Counted from the stretch's first letter, positions 1-9,713 are shown. The stretch: DNA of 64,000 bases from CAYQOX01 sp964419335 (GCA_964419335.1 CAYQOX010000024.1:3882-67881); one strand, 5' to 3'. Notes: generated from the letters alone by a model not told the origin. Translations and numbers: made by a program.

Positions 1-240
1 GACTACCCCTTCGGGATCCACATCTAACCCTAAAGCACGCCGACGATCGGTGTCTTCTAAGTCCCAACGAATCACGTTGATCACTTCCGCCTCGTTTCCG
101 TCGATGTTCAACTCAACAATTTGACCATCAGGCGAATAAAAAGGATCAGCAAAGATCACATTCCCCGGTTCAAACAGCTGCGCTTGAACCATCATCGGCG
201 CCAAAAGAAAAGCGAATACCACAAATAATCTCATTCTCAT
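1..240 (-). CDS. Secreted protein, N-terminal 80 residues only (runs off the window)
   Basis: Reading leftward from the ATG at 238-240 there are 80 uninterrupted codons to the window edge. The first 20 residues (MRMRLFVVFAFLLAPMMVQA) form a clear Sec signal peptide ending in an AQA-type cleavage site. A good ribosome site, GGAGG, lies at 248-252 just upstream of the start. The visible mature part, beginning QLFEPGNVIFADPFYSPDGQ, resembles the first blade of a secreted beta-propeller (NHL or SMP-30-like), but there is too little to name it. It is divergent from the broken locus to its right and separated from it by a MITE copy. Confidence 0.75.
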   Translation of the reverse strand, partial: MRMRLFVVFAFLLAPMMVQAQLFEPGNVIFADPFYSPDGQIVELNIDGNEAEVINVIRWDLEDTDRRRALGLDVDPEGVV

Positions 241-346
241 AATACAACCTCCATCTAAAAAAGATTTAATCGATATAATAAAAAATAATAATAATTCATT
301 CTTTTGTATAGATTTATACAACCCATTTTCCAAAAAAAATGAAAAA

Positions 347-572
347 AGTTCATCCAGTATTTGAGTCCTTTTTGATACATTGAAAAGAAAACAGAGCATG
401 CTTCTAAAGTGAGAACCATGGTTATTTTCAATTTACATGAATCGAACCAAAACGCCGAAGGGACTTGTGTAGAACGCTTTTTGTACCAAGCAACCCTTAA
501 GACCGCGCGGAGACAAGCGGAACTCATCCCCGAGTCGTTTATCTCAAAAAAATACACCCTTGTCGAATAATC
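347..572 (+). mobile_element. MITE-like repeat, copy 1 (full length, diverged)
   Basis: About 226 bp matching the family consensus end to end: left arm (first G changed to A, then GTTCATCCAGTATTTGAG), the conserved centre with CGAAGGGACTTGTGTAGAACG, the ACCCTTAAGACCGC palindrome remnant, and a decayed right end (GTCGAATAATC instead of GTGATGAGCC). It is one of the most diverged copies. No convincing target duplication remains, although both flanks are A-rich. It lies between the divergent secreted-protein start and the YaiO remnant. Confidence 0.85.
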
Positions 573-655
573 AAAAAAAATGGCATGGAACCTCGGCTTC
601 CCTTTATATATGGACTACAATGATGAAATTACATCTTCTCATGGGAGACTAGGAA

Positions 656-1940
656 ATGACGCTTCTCATCGCGATCACGCTCTGTTTGATCAACCAGACG
701 CCAAATCAGCTCGATCAAGCCAATCTACACGTACAACAACAAAACTATGAAGCGGCTATAGATATATACCAATCCATTTTACAAGAAGATCCCTCTCCGT
801 ATCCTGCCCAACTTGGTTTAGGACGAGCCCTAGCCTATTCTGGCCAATGGGAACAAGCCGAAGAACTCTTCACCGATTATGTTGGAAAATGAACCGAATG
901 ATGTCGATGTATTGTTGCTCCGCGGCCTTGTGCGCTCTTGGCAAAATAAATACGAAGCGTCCGAAAAGGATCTACGCTGCGTCATCAACCAGACCCCAAA
1001 CTATACCGACGCCTACTTAGCCTTAGCCAATGTTTATCAATGGACAGAACGCTACGATGAAGCCCTTGACCTCTACCATCAATACAGCCTACAGCAACCC
1101 CAAGATCCAAAACCCCACTTGCAACGTGCCGCCATCTATAAACAGCAAAACCAACCCCAAAAACGAGAAGATGAATTACAATTCGCCGAACAAAAAGGAG
1201 CCGACCCTGAACAACTCGAGTCATTGCGCCAAACGGAGCCTTTACCTAAAAGTGGCTATTGGGAAGTTCGCTTAGGCTACAATTTCCATTCCCTCTCCGA
1301 TGACTTAAGCGATTGGCACGAATATTCCACCCGCCTGATCCGCGAATTCCCCCACGGCTCCATCGCCCTCGAATGGCTTCAGCACCATCATTTTTCCGAC
1401 CGTGATGACGCACTTCAACTCGATACCTACTTCGACCTCTGGCAAGAAGCCTATGGCAACTTCCGCTTTCAAGCCGCCCGGAATACCGAGTTTCTCGCCA
1501 AAACCGATTACCGCCTTGAACTGTTCCAAGGTTTTGCCGAATCATGGGAAACATCACTCAACGCCCGCGTCATGAAATTCAGCAACAATACCGTCGATAT
1601 CTATGGCCTCTCCTTGGGAAAATATCTCGGCGATTTCTACCTCCGCGGCAACATTTTCCTCAGCCCCGAATTCAACAATGAACTCTTCTCCTACGCCCTC
1701 TTAGGCCGCTACTACTACACCCCTGACAGTTTCCTTGAACTTTCGGGAGGTTACGGCGAAGAACTGGTTACCGTCGCCGTTGGCCCTATTCTCGAAAAAC
1801 GGAACACCGCAACCCTGGGCTTCAAACTTCAACATTATTTTAATGAGAAAATCGGCTTCTCTCTTGGATATGAACTCTTCGATATAGAATCAACCTGGAG
1901 CCGCCATGGCGTATCCTCCACGCTCATGTATCGCTGGTGA
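656..1940 (+). pseudogene. YaiO-family outer-membrane protein: TPR domain plus beta-barrel, frameshifted
   Basis: Two overlapping frames make one protein. 656-892 gives a signal-peptide-like start and TPR helices (ANLHVQQQNYEAAIDIYQSI). The second frame, open from 879 to 1940, continues the TPRs (ALANVYQWTERYDEALDLYH) and then gives a C-terminal region rich in alternating aromatic beta strands ending MYRW, typical of a YaiO-type outer-membrane barrel. The junction at about 879-892 needs a one-base shift to restore EELFTDYV followed by LENEPNDVDVLLLRG. YaiO-type barrels often accompany exopolysaccharide export genes. Here the next two genes are also broken, so I read this as gene decay rather than programmed frameshifting. 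A sequencing error is the alternative. Confidence 0.75.
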
Positions 1941-1979
1941 AATAAAATTCCATCATTTGATCAAAAGAAAAAACAAAGT

Positions 1980-3526
1980 ATGAATACCAGATTCGATGAT
2001 TTACAAAACTTTTTCCTTCAAGGGCTTCCCAGCAAGATCTATGCTCTTGAATCTATCCAACGTGAACTCTCTCAACCGGGCACCCAAACCTATGCCTCCA
2101 TCAGACGCATTGCCCGTGCACTTCGCATCTCGTGCGAGGAATATGGCTTCCCTGACATCTGCAAGAAAGCGCAAGAAGTCGAAGAAGCCCAAGATCAGCA
2201 TATGGCCTCTACATTGAATGAACTTTTACAAGTTCTCAACACCTTATCGATTGCTGATGAAAAACAAAAGTTTAAAATTCTCATCATTGAAGATGCGCCC
2301 GATACCGCCCAATTAATCGCTCTCACGCTAAAAGCCCCCTACCGGGAAATCTTCATCGCCGAGACCTGCGAACTTGCCAGAGAAATCTTGGATGATCACG
2401 ATGTCTCCTTAATTCTCCTCGATTTGTTCTTACCCGATACCGATGGACGGAACTTGCTCATCGAACTCCGCGAACGCCCTCGAACCGCCAACGTTCCCAT
2501 CTTCGTGGTTTCTGCACAAATTGGTACTCAGGCTGAAAGCGAATGCTACGCCTTAGGAGCGGATGAGTTCATTCGCAAACCCTTTGATCTAAAAAACCTC
2601 GCCAACGCGGTCTCTTCCAAACTTCAACGAGCCGCCGATATCAAACAAAAACCCCAAATGGATAAATTAACCGGCCTCCCGAGTCGAGCTGGCTTCAAAC
2701 GTAAATACAATGAAGCCTTGGGGAAGGCTATTCGTACTTCCAACTATTCAGCGTAGGCTTGATCAACTTAGATCGCCACGAATCTTTCAAAAAGAAATAT
2801 GGCGATTCCTTTGGCCAGCAATCCATCCTCCTGACCTCCCAAACCTTACAAGAACACCTCGACGAGTCCTGCACTCTCGCGAGATGGGATGGCGCCGCCT
2901 TTGCCGCTCTCTTTCCCGATACCATGCCCGCTCAAGCCCAACAAAGGTTAGTCCAAGCACTCACCTCTCTCCGCCATAAACCCATCCAGGTTCCCCAAGG
3001 CGACCCGGTCCCCATCACCTTTTCCGCCGGCGTTGTCTTCGTCTCCCAAGGACAATCGATCAAAGATGTCATGGAACAAGCGGATACCTATTTATTCCAT
3101 GCAAAAGCCCATGGACGTAACCGCGTCTTCTCCTCTCAAGATGATGTAAAAGCCATCCCTAAAGAAATTCTTTTGCTGGAAGATGACGAATCAACCGCCA
3201 TGTTAATTGAACACCGCCTTATGCGTTCTCATTTCGATGTGATGACTTTTTCTGATGGCCGCAGCGCTTACGAGGCGATTTGCAATGAAAGCGTTTCCTT
3301 GGCGATCTTGGATGCCAATGTTCCGGTGATGAGTGGCTTCGAATTGCTTTCCCGCATCCGCAACGTTCCTGCCTATATGGATTTACCCATCATCATGCTC
3401 ACCAGCATGGGCAGTGAAAAAGATATTCAGCGTGGCTTCGATCTTGGCGCCAATGACTACATTCTCAAACCTTTTTCTCCCACAGAATTAATGGCACGCG
3501 TACATCGCTTACTCAAAAATACGTAG
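1980..3526 (+). pseudogene. Response regulator Hpt-like / REC / degenerate GGDEF / REC, frameshifted
   Basis: Domain order is an Hpt-like helical domain (residues 1-90), a receiver (about 98-215, LILLDLFLPDTDG), a GGDEF-type domain starting DKLTGLPSRAGF, then a second receiver (LAILDANVPVMSG, LKPFSPTEL). The first frame stops at 2756 inside GGDEF. Continuing in the frame of 2759 restores SVGLINLDRHESF, so one shift near 2745-2755 splits the gene. The Hpt motif normally reads H-x-L-K-G-S; here IARALRIS has Arg instead of the phospho-His. The cyclase signature is WDGAAF instead of GGDEF, so cyclase activity would be lost even without the shift. Both receiver aspartates are present. It lies 39 bp after the YaiO remnant and 7 bp before the HEAT/GT2 remnant. 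Confidence 0.8.
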
Positions 3527-3533
3527 AGATATA

Positions 3534-4462
3534 ATGGAACTCTGGCAATCAATGAATTCCTTTTTGGATCCCCTCGTTAATCCGTCCTCCCTTCAAGATC
3601 GCTTGCTAGGGATCTTGATCTTATCCATCCTTTTTCTCTTATTCTTGTCCCTTTTCTTCACCTTTCTTACTTTTCTCTTCCGTTTTCGCAATAACCGTCA
3701 TGAACGAATCCGGAATCAATTACAATCCCGTTGGAAAGAAACCTTGCTGGATGTATTAGCAGGCGATGCTTCCGAAGAAGAATTGCACAACCAAGTCCAG
3801 CCCCAGGATTCTCTCTATTTCATTGATTTTTTATTAAAACATGCGCGCATCCTCCGAGGAGAGGAATACCAACTCATTCAACGTCTAGCCAAACCCTATC
3901 TTCCGGTTCTCAAACAACGTCTCCATTCCCGCGACGTCGAACGCGATGCCCTGATCCGCGTCGTACGCCCCTTCTTGGAAAACCAACAAACCGTCGCCGC
4001 AGGCGGGATTATTCGCATTGTCAACGATTGTGAAATCAAAGCCGGGATGGTCACCAAGATCAATCTCCCCACAAATCTCCTCGCACGCTTTCAAGTGCTT
4101 GAATATCTTCGCGCCTTCTTAACCGGCCGCGTGGGCTGGTATGCAATTCGCTCCATCATGATCATCTCCGGCGCTTTTGGCTTATTCAAGCGCTCCGTCG
4201 TCGTCGACGCCGGCGGCTATTACACCGATTCGGCATCACCCTCTCTATCGCTGCTGTCGCGCTCGAAGAAATCGCTTTTCAACGCTATCCCAAGTTTCGT
4301 GATTTAATTCAACTCTTTTATCTCGCCGTCCTCGAAAATTTCGGCTACCGCCAATTAAATCAATATTGGCGCTTTAAAGGCATGCTTTCTAAACTCTTTC
4401 GCGTTAAAGGCTGGGGCAAAATGGAACGAAAAGGCTTTTCTACCAAAACTTCTACCCCCTAG
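3534..4462 (+). pseudogene. Remnant fusing a HEAT-repeat membrane protein to a GT2 polysaccharide synthase with internal deletions
   Basis: The open frame 3534-4307 begins with a transmembrane helix (residues about 24-49) and HEAT-like helices. It then jumps at about residue 140 (ERDALIRVVRPFLENQQ) into the middle of a family-2 glycosyltransferase (VAAGGIIRIVND, IISGAFGLFKRSVV). The frame ends in nonsense (SPSLSLLSRSKKSLF). A different frame from about 4235 to the stop at 4460-4462 encodes the usual tail of the same synthase family (VALEEIAFQRYPKFRDL, LENFGYRQLNQYW, GKMERKGF). Missing are the nucleotide-binding N-terminal half with the DxD motif, and the segment with QxxRW. It therefore looks like two adjacent genes collapsed by deletions, and it cannot be an active transferase. 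Confidence 0.75.
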
Positions 4463-4601
4463 AATGCTTTTATATTTTGACAAGCATAAGGCATCTATGG
4501 TAAAAAAGAAGAGAAAATCTACCCTTGAGAGAATTCAACGCCGTAGGCAACCTGTCCTGATCTCTTTTTTAAGGTTGGATTTTCTTTCGTGGATTAAATT
4601 T

Positions 4602-4799
4602 GGTTCATCCTGTATTTGAGTACTTTTTAATGCCTTGAAAAGAAAACATGACATGATTCGATCGCGAGGCCTCTGTTTTTCAATCCTAGTGAATCGAACC
4701 AAAACACCGAAGGGGCTTGTGTGGAGCGGCTTTTGGAGCAAGCGGAACCCATCCCCAAGGCGTTTTCTCCCAAAAAAGTACTCACTTTCGTGATGATCC
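4602..4799 (+). mobile_element. MITE-like repeat, copy 2 (internal deletion)
   Basis: Both ends are intact: GGTTCATCCTGTATTTGAG at left and CACTTTCGTGATGATCC at right. Flanks are TTAAATTT (4594-4601) and TTATATTT (4800-4807), a 7/8 target duplication. It is about 30 bp shorter than the full copies because the palindromic core has been lost between two CAAGCGG direct repeats, leaving one CAAGCGG at 4739-4745. Confidence 0.9.
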
Positions 4800-4848
4800 T
4801 TATATTTATACAATCGGTTCGTTAAACGAATAGAATGCGAGGTTGATC

Positions 4849-6198
4849 ATGAAACGAAGAGAGTTTTTGCGTATAACGAGTCAAGCGGGATTCCTGGCGG
4901 CCTGGTCCGCCTGGGCGAAACCTATGGCCACAGCTCAAGGCCAAGATTCGAAAACCCCCAACGTGGTCTTTATCATCGCCGATGATATGGGATGGAACGA
5001 TGTCGGTTACAACAATCCTTCCATGATTACACCCCATATCGACCAACTCGCCAAAGAAGGCGTTACCTTCACCCATCACTACGCAACCCCCACCTGTACC
5101 CCCACCCGGGTGGGTATTCTAACCGGACAATACCCCAGCCGTTTTGGAGTTACCGGCCCCGATTACGGCAAAATCTTCCGGGATGATACGCTGACCCTCG
5201 CCAACGCTATACGAGATGAAGGCTACCACACCGCCATCTCCGGCAAATGGCATGTAGGCTCGCCCCCCAAATGGACCCCCACCCGCTACGGCTTCGAGTC
5301 CTCGTATGGCTACTTCCACGGCCAGATCGATCCCTATTCTCACTTATACAAAACCGGGGTCAAATCCTGGCATCGCAACGATGAATACATCTTCGAACTC
5401 GGGCATGCCACCGATCTCATCAGCGACGAAGCCGTACGCGTTATCGAAGAGAAACAGGATGAACCCTTCTTCCTCTATGTATCTTACAGCGTTCCCCATT
5501 ACCCCTTAAGCGAACCCGAAAAATGGGAATCCCTCTATTCCGATGTTGAATCGGAATCACGCCGATGGTACAACGCAAGTATCTCCCACATGGATCAAGG
5601 GATTGGCCAAATTGTCGAAGCCTTGGATCGTACCGGACAGCGGGAAGATACCCTCATCGTCTTCGTCAGCGATAATGGCGGCCAAAAAGGATGGAGTAAT
5701 GATCAACAATACCATGGCCAATACGCCGATAAACCCCACACCGTCCTTGGCGACAATGCTCCTCTCCGCGGTTGGAAAGGCCAAGTCTACGAAGGCGGTA
5801 TCCGCGTTCCCGGTTTAATCAACTGGAAAGGAAAACTCAAACCTCGCACCTTCGATATGCCCATCCACTGCGTGGATTGGATGCCAACCCTTTGTTCCCT
5901 CTGCGGCGGGGAAGAAAAACTAAAAGAATGGGATGGCATTAACTTTTGGCCCTACCTCAAAAAAGAGAAAGACGAATTCCCCTCACGCAGCATGTATTGG
6001 AATACGGGCGGCATGTTGGCCGTGCGCCAGCATGGCTGGAAATTAATCCAAAACCGAAACGGCGATCGCGTCGAACTCTATCACATCGAAAAAGATCCCC
6101 ATGAGAAAAAGGATCTTGCCGATGAAAAACCGGAAAAAGTACAAGAATTAAAACAATTACTCCAAGAGATTCAAAAACGAGATCGAGATAAATTATAA
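4849..6198 (+). CDS. TAT-exported sulfatase (formylglycine type)
   Basis: Hydrolyses sulfate esters, probably on a polysaccharide or its fragments, outside the cytoplasm. The start chosen is ATG 4849 with GCGAGG about 6 bp upstream; a TTG lies two codons earlier. The N-terminus has a twin-arginine motif (KRREFLRIT) and a hydrophobic stretch. The mature enzyme opens with the metal-binding NVVFIIADDMGWNDVG. The active-site signature is CTPTR at residues 83-87, where Cys83 would be converted to formylglycine. The C-terminal part (GGIRVPGLINW, ELYHIEKDPHEKKDLAD) is typical of the alkaline-phosphatase superfamily. The next gene begins 3 bp after the stop, so they are probably co-transcribed. Substrate cannot be read from sequence. 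Confidence 0.92.
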   Translation: MKRREFLRITSQAGFLAAWSAWAKPMATAQGQDSKTPNVVFIIADDMGWNDVGYNNPSMITPHIDQLAKEGVTFTHHYATPTCTPTRVGILTGQYPSRFGVTGPDYGKIFRDDTLTLANAIRDEGYHTAISGKWHVGSPPKWTPTRYGFESSYGYFHGQIDPYSHLYKTGVKSWHRNDEYIFELGHATDLISDEAVRVIEEKQDEPFFLYVSYSVPHYPLSEPEKWESLYSDVESESRRWYNASISHMDQGIGQIVEALDRTGQREDTLIVFVSDNGGQKGWSNDQQYHGQYADKPHTVLGDNAPLRGWKGQVYEGGIRVPGLINWKGKLKPRTFDMPIHCVDWMPTLCSLCGGEEKLKEWDGINFWPYLKKEKDEFPSRSMYWNTGGMLAVRQHGWKLIQNRNGDRVELYHIEKDPHEKKDLADEKPEKVQELKQLLQEIQKRDRDKL

Positions 6199-6200
6199 TA

Positions 6201-7403
6201 ATGTGGTTTTCCTCCAAACGCTTCTGGCTCTTTGACGATCCTCGTTCTTACGGCGCACGAGCGATGATGCGTGGTGTGGTGGAGGGATTGAAGGAAAATG
6301 GAAAAAATGTGCGCCTCTATTCCTTCAATCCCTCCGAACAAGATGCCGTCTCCAAAATGCGCGAAGATTTACTGCAATTTAATCCCCATGTGGTTTTCCT
6401 CGCCAACCATCCCGCCTCTCTTTTCTTATCCCAATTGGGCTTAAAAAAAGAAAACCTGGATTGTTCCTTTTGGATTTGGCTCTTTGACGATCCCCTCCTC
6501 ATGGGCGACGAACCTTTCGATCCCGATGAAATCGTCCTCGCAGCCGACCCGAAATTCATTTCCGGCGCTCGCTCCCGCAGCGCTAAGAACATCATCTTTC
6601 TCCCCGTGGCCGCACCTTCCAACCTCTCCGTGGAATACCGGCAAGAATACGAGGCTCCCCTCGCTTATGTCGGGGCGGTGATGGATATCACTTCCATGCG
6701 TAATCAAATTCAACCCTTTGTCCGAGATTATCTCGACCGCATTGCCGAAAAACGTCTAGAAAATCTCCAAACCGACTTTATACGCCTCGTCGCACAAAAT
6801 CCCATCGCCGAGGGGAAAGAATTAACCCTCAATGGCCCTTTGCTCTACTACCTCTACGCTCTCACCAATCGCATCTATCGTATGCAATTCATAAAACAAT
6901 TGGCTCCCTTGGGCTTAAAACTTTACGGCAATGAGGTGTGGCGCCCTCTGCTAAAAAATGAAAACCTCGAATCCCTCTTCCAAGGCCCTCTCGATCCCTT
7001 CCACGAATACCCCCATCTCTTGGCCTCCGTAAAAATCAACCTCAACTTACGCAGCTTACAAGGGTTTGTCGCCCCCACTCAGCGCGATTTCCTCATCCCG
7101 ATGACCGGTGGGTTTATGCTCTCCACTAAGATTCGTCAGGAATATTTCGATTGGCCCCAAGTGGACCAGGATAATGTCTTCCAATTAGAATCCTTCCCCT
7201 GGTCCCCCGAATTCTCCACTCCCGAATTGATGCTGGAAGCCGTTCAAGTTTACCTCCATAAACCTCGCTTTTGCCAAGAATGGGTTGACTATGTCCAGCG
7301 TCAATTTCACAAAAATCATACCTTCGCCCATCGTATGCAGCAATTGGGTATGATTCTCGATCATCCTAAACATGGAGGTCTCCCTATCGCCTCCATGCCC
7401 TGA
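6201..7403 (+). CDS. CgeB-like glycosyltransferase family protein
   Basis: A 400-residue soluble protein, probably a GT-B-fold transferase. It opens KRFWLFDDPRSYGARAMMRG and shares the CgeB-type layout with the two larger proteins at 51-55 kb: a central APLAYVGAVMD block, an IKQLAPLGLKLYGNEVW block and a C-terminal SVKINLNLRS stretch. The C-terminal region of this family normally binds the nucleotide sugar. There is no signal peptide or membrane helix. It starts 3 bp after the sulfatase stop with no clear Shine-Dalgarno, so translational coupling is likely. Acceptor is unknown; CgeB relatives modify spore or surface glycans. Confidence 0.65.
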   Translation: MWFSSKRFWLFDDPRSYGARAMMRGVVEGLKENGKNVRLYSFNPSEQDAVSKMREDLLQFNPHVVFLANHPASLFLSQLGLKKENLDCSFWIWLFDDPLLMGDEPFDPDEIVLAADPKFISGARSRSAKNIIFLPVAAPSNLSVEYRQEYEAPLAYVGAVMDITSMRNQIQPFVRDYLDRIAEKRLENLQTDFIRLVAQNPIAEGKELTLNGPLLYYLYALTNRIYRMQFIKQLAPLGLKLYGNEVWRPLLKNENLESLFQGPLDPFHEYPHLLASVKINLNLRSLQGFVAPTQRDFLIPMTGGFMLSTKIRQEYFDWPQVDQDNVFQLESFPWSPEFSTPELMLEAVQVYLHKPRFCQEWVDYVQRQFHKNHTFAHRMQQLGMILDHPKHGGLPIASMP

Positions 7404-7436
7404 TCCTTGTTTCTCTTTGATCCCATCACCCTATGC

Positions 7437-7442
7437 TATAAT
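7437..7442 (+). promoter_or_regulatory. Putative -10 element (TATAAT) for the DUF1080 gene
   Basis: An exact TATAAT lies 32 bp before the ATG at 7475, with a strong AGGAGG ribosome site at 7458-7463 between. No convincing -35 hexamer is seen at the right distance. Confidence 0.4.
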
Positions 7443-7474
7443 ACCCCTAACGACTCTAGGAGGAATCTATACTT

Positions 7475-8128
7475 ATGTTGAAACGTCTCTGTCTTTATTG
7501 TTTATTACCTCTCTTTTTCACTTCCTGTTCCTGGATGAAATTCTGGGAAAAAAGTATGGAATATGATGATATTCAGCCCGAATATGAATCCCTGTTCGAT
7601 GGCAAATCCCTGCGCCATTGGGTGGTCATGGGCAATCCCGAAGGCTTCCAAGTCCTCGATGGTGTCATTCGGAGCGAAGGCGGCCAATCCGGCGACTGGC
7701 TCCGCTCCGAAAAACAGTACGGGGATTTTGTCTTACAACTTGAATACCGGCTCTCCCCAGAAGGTAACAGCGGAGTCTTCTTCCGCTGCCAAGAAGATGG
7801 CCAACCCTGGGAAACCGGCTTTGAATGCCAACTCTCAAATGAGCAGCCCCCGCGCGATGAACTACATTGTACCGGCTCTCTCTATGGACTCGTCCCCGTC
7901 CAACAACGGCCGGATGAATCCCCTGAAGTCTGGCACCAATGCAAAATTATTTGCAAACAAGAACGCGTTATCATCTTCATTGATGGCGTTCAAACCGTGA
8001 ACGCCCGCATGGATACCCACGATGCCATCCACAATAAACCCATGAAAGGATATATCGGCTTACAAGATTCTCACACCGAGGAAGGAAAATGGGTCGAATT
8101 TCGCAATATCCAAATCCGTGAATGGTGA
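7475..8128 (+). CDS. DUF1080 (3-keto-disaccharide hydrolase-like) lipoprotein
   Basis: The N-terminus is a lipoprotein signal with lipobox FTSC (Cys at residue 18). The rest is one DUF1080 domain with a jelly-roll, LamG-like fold: it begins YESLFDGKSLRHWVV, continues with GDFVLQLEYRLSPEGNSGVF, and ends with GYIGLQDSHTEEGKWVEFRNI. DUF1080 proteins act on or bind sugars, and some are 3-keto-glycoside hydrolases that work with Gfo/Idh/MocA dehydrogenases; one such dehydrogenase lies at 13.2-14.5 kb. The ribosome site AGGAGG is 11 bp upstream of the ATG. The pairing with the dehydrogenase is inference. Confidence 0.85.
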   Translation: MLKRLCLYCLLPLFFTSCSWMKFWEKSMEYDDIQPEYESLFDGKSLRHWVVMGNPEGFQVLDGVIRSEGGQSGDWLRSEKQYGDFVLQLEYRLSPEGNSGVFFRCQEDGQPWETGFECQLSNEQPPRDELHCTGSLYGLVPVQQRPDESPEVWHQCKIICKQERVIIFIDGVQTVNARMDTHDAIHNKPMKGYIGLQDSHTEEGKWVEFRNIQIREW

Positions 8129-8138
8129 CCATCAATTT

Positions 8139-8364
8139 TGCTCATGTAATTTGTCTCTTTTTTGACACATCGAAAAGAAAGCATGACATAATTCTATAGC
8201 AAGACCTATGACTTTTTTAGAACTCAATGAATAGAACCAAAACGCCGAAGGGGCTTGTGTGAAGCGGCTTTCGTAGCAAGCGGCCCTTAAGGCCGCGCGG
8301 AGACAAGCGGAACTCATCCCCGAGGCGTTATCTCCAAAAAAAGTATTCACTTTCGTAGTAAGCC
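8139..8364 (+). mobile_element. MITE-like repeat, copy 3
   Basis: Full-length, 226 bp. The left end reads TGCTCATGTAATTTG (diverged) and the right end TTCACTTTCGTAGTAAGCC. Flanks ATCAATTT (8131-8138) and ACTAATTT (8365-8372) match at 6 of 8 positions, a decayed target duplication. The core GCGGCCCTTAAGGCCGC is intact. It starts 10 bp after the DUF1080 stop. The remaining 8365-8539 holds nothing I recognise beyond AT-rich sequence before the next gene's start. Confidence 0.88.
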
Positions 8365-8539
8365 ACTAATTTTCTTCTTGTAATGTATTTTCTGTTATGT
8401 TATTAATGGAAAAGAGCATGTTCTGATCATCTTGTTTATTTTTAGGAAAGGGGGGATAACCAACACTTATTCCAAATAACAGAACCCAAAATGGACAAGT
8501 AGTTTTTCACAAAAGGATTAGGTTTGGGGAGGTATTCTT

Positions 8540-9553
8540 ATGAAAAAAAGAAATGCTTTTTTCTTAATTTGCTTCGTTTGTTCTTGTTGCCTTTCCTTGG
8601 GCTACACTCAGGATATTACAACATTCGACCCCAATGCCGATGGCCCCTGGAATGATCCGGAAGAAACCACCATCGTTGTTCCCAAAGTTCCACTTGGTTC
8701 AGTTCAATTGGACGCCGAACCCTCCGATGCCGAATATGGCGGCTTCGAAGGAAAAACTATCATCCCTATGGAACATGGCTGGATCCTTAACTGGCCGGAC
8801 ACCAGGCAGTGGGATGGCGAAGAAGATTCTACCTTCACCTTCTGGTTTGCTCATGATGATGAGAATCTTTACGTCGGTGTCGATGTTATTGACGATGTCG
8901 TGAACCAAGATCAAACCGATCCCGCTCAATTTTGGGCGGATGACTCACTAGAATTGGTTATCGATCCCGCTTTTTGGCAATTGGACGCCGGTTTTAACGG
9001 CGAAGCCTTCGATTACGGCGGTCACATGTACTTTACCTGCAACGGAAAATTCTCCCATGTCACCGAAGACACCTACGAACGCTTTCGCGATGAAGAAATT
9101 TTTGCTACCGAAGTCGATTGGACCTTTGGCCCTGATGGTGATATCTGGGCTGTCGGCGAAGAAACCGATCAGGGATGGGCTTTAGAAGCGCGTATCAACA
9201 AACGGGTTTTCGAAGATCCTGAAGCCGAAGCCCCTTGGGGTGAAACCAAAGAAATTATATTTGATAATGAATATGAAGCCGGCTACCAAATTGCCGTCGA
9301 TGAGGATGATCAACACGCCGATCGGGATGATGGCTTTGAGTTACAATACTGGTTCCCTGTGACCAAAAAACTCCAAGGTTTTACGCCCGAAGACGCCGCC
9401 ATTTGGACTCCCGAAGAAATCGCGAATGATGATCACATCGAAGGCCCTTATGCCTATGATATCGTACCCGGTGAACGCCTAAATTATGGCTCTTTGGGCA
9501 CGATGATTTTCTCTTCCGAAATTACAGATGTAGGAGAATGGATGCTACAATAA
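8540..9553 (+). CDS. Secreted CBM9-like / DOMON-type carbohydrate-binding protein
   Basis: A Sec signal peptide covers residues 1-23 (MKKRNAFFLICF...SLGYTQ). The mature protein carries a family-9 carbohydrate-binding-like domain: FTFWFAHDDENLYVGVDVIDD, then WADDSLELVIDP and WALEARINKRVFED, which is the usual strand order. It is strongly acidic. No catalytic motif is seen, so the role is probably binding of a glycan or haem/sugar ligand at the cell surface. The ribosome site GGGGAGG lies 8-9 bp upstream of the ATG. A hairpin terminator follows at 9583-9606, so it is monocistronic. Confidence 0.75.
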   Translation: MKKRNAFFLICFVCSCCLSLGYTQDITTFDPNADGPWNDPEETTIVVPKVPLGSVQLDAEPSDAEYGGFEGKTIIPMEHGWILNWPDTRQWDGEEDSTFTFWFAHDDENLYVGVDVIDDVVNQDQTDPAQFWADDSLELVIDPAFWQLDAGFNGEAFDYGGHMYFTCNGKFSHVTEDTYERFRDEEIFATEVDWTFGPDGDIWAVGEETDQGWALEARINKRVFEDPEAEAPWGETKEIIFDNEYEAGYQIAVDEDDQHADRDDGFELQYWFPVTKKLQGFTPEDAAIWTPEEIANDDHIEGPYAYDIVPGERLNYGSLGTMIFSSEITDVGEWMLQ

Positions 9554-9582
9554 TCAAAACACTTCCTATCCCCCCACCCATG

Positions 9583-9606
9583 AAGGCCGCCTTGCGCGGC
9601 CTTCTT
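9583..9606 (+). terminator. Rho-independent terminator after the CBM9-like gene
   Basis: Perfect 8-bp stem AAGGCCGC (9583-9590) / GCGGCCTT (9596-9603) with a 5-base loop, followed by a short pyrimidine tract. It lies 30 bp after the stop codon. Confidence 0.75.
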
Positions 9607-9629
9607 TCTATCCACCCCTTAGCCATGGT

Positions 9630-9657
9630 TTGTATATCCATCCCTCGCACTTATAAT
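9630..9657 (+). promoter_or_regulatory. Putative sigma-70 promoter of cysS
   Basis: TTGTAT (9630-9635), 16-bp spacer, TATAAT (9652-9657). The implied transcription start near 9664 lies downstream of the first in-frame ATG (9660), which argues for a later cysS start. Confidence 0.5.
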
Positions 9658-9713
9658 AAATGGATGATGTTATCTCGATGAATACTTCACTTGAAAGGGT
9701 CAAAACAGAATCG

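Noticed and set aside
255..557. Open frames on the reverse strand of several repeat copies (for example 255-557, 8132-8350, 25343-25606) with similar peptides (SACLRAALRAAC)
   Set aside because: The frame is interrupted or shifted in other copies (for example a stop in copy 5), there is no ribosome site, and the similarity follows from the DNA repeat itself.
1980..3526. Active diguanylate cyclase
   Set aside because: The active-site motif reads DGAAF instead of GGDEF and the frame is broken within the domain.
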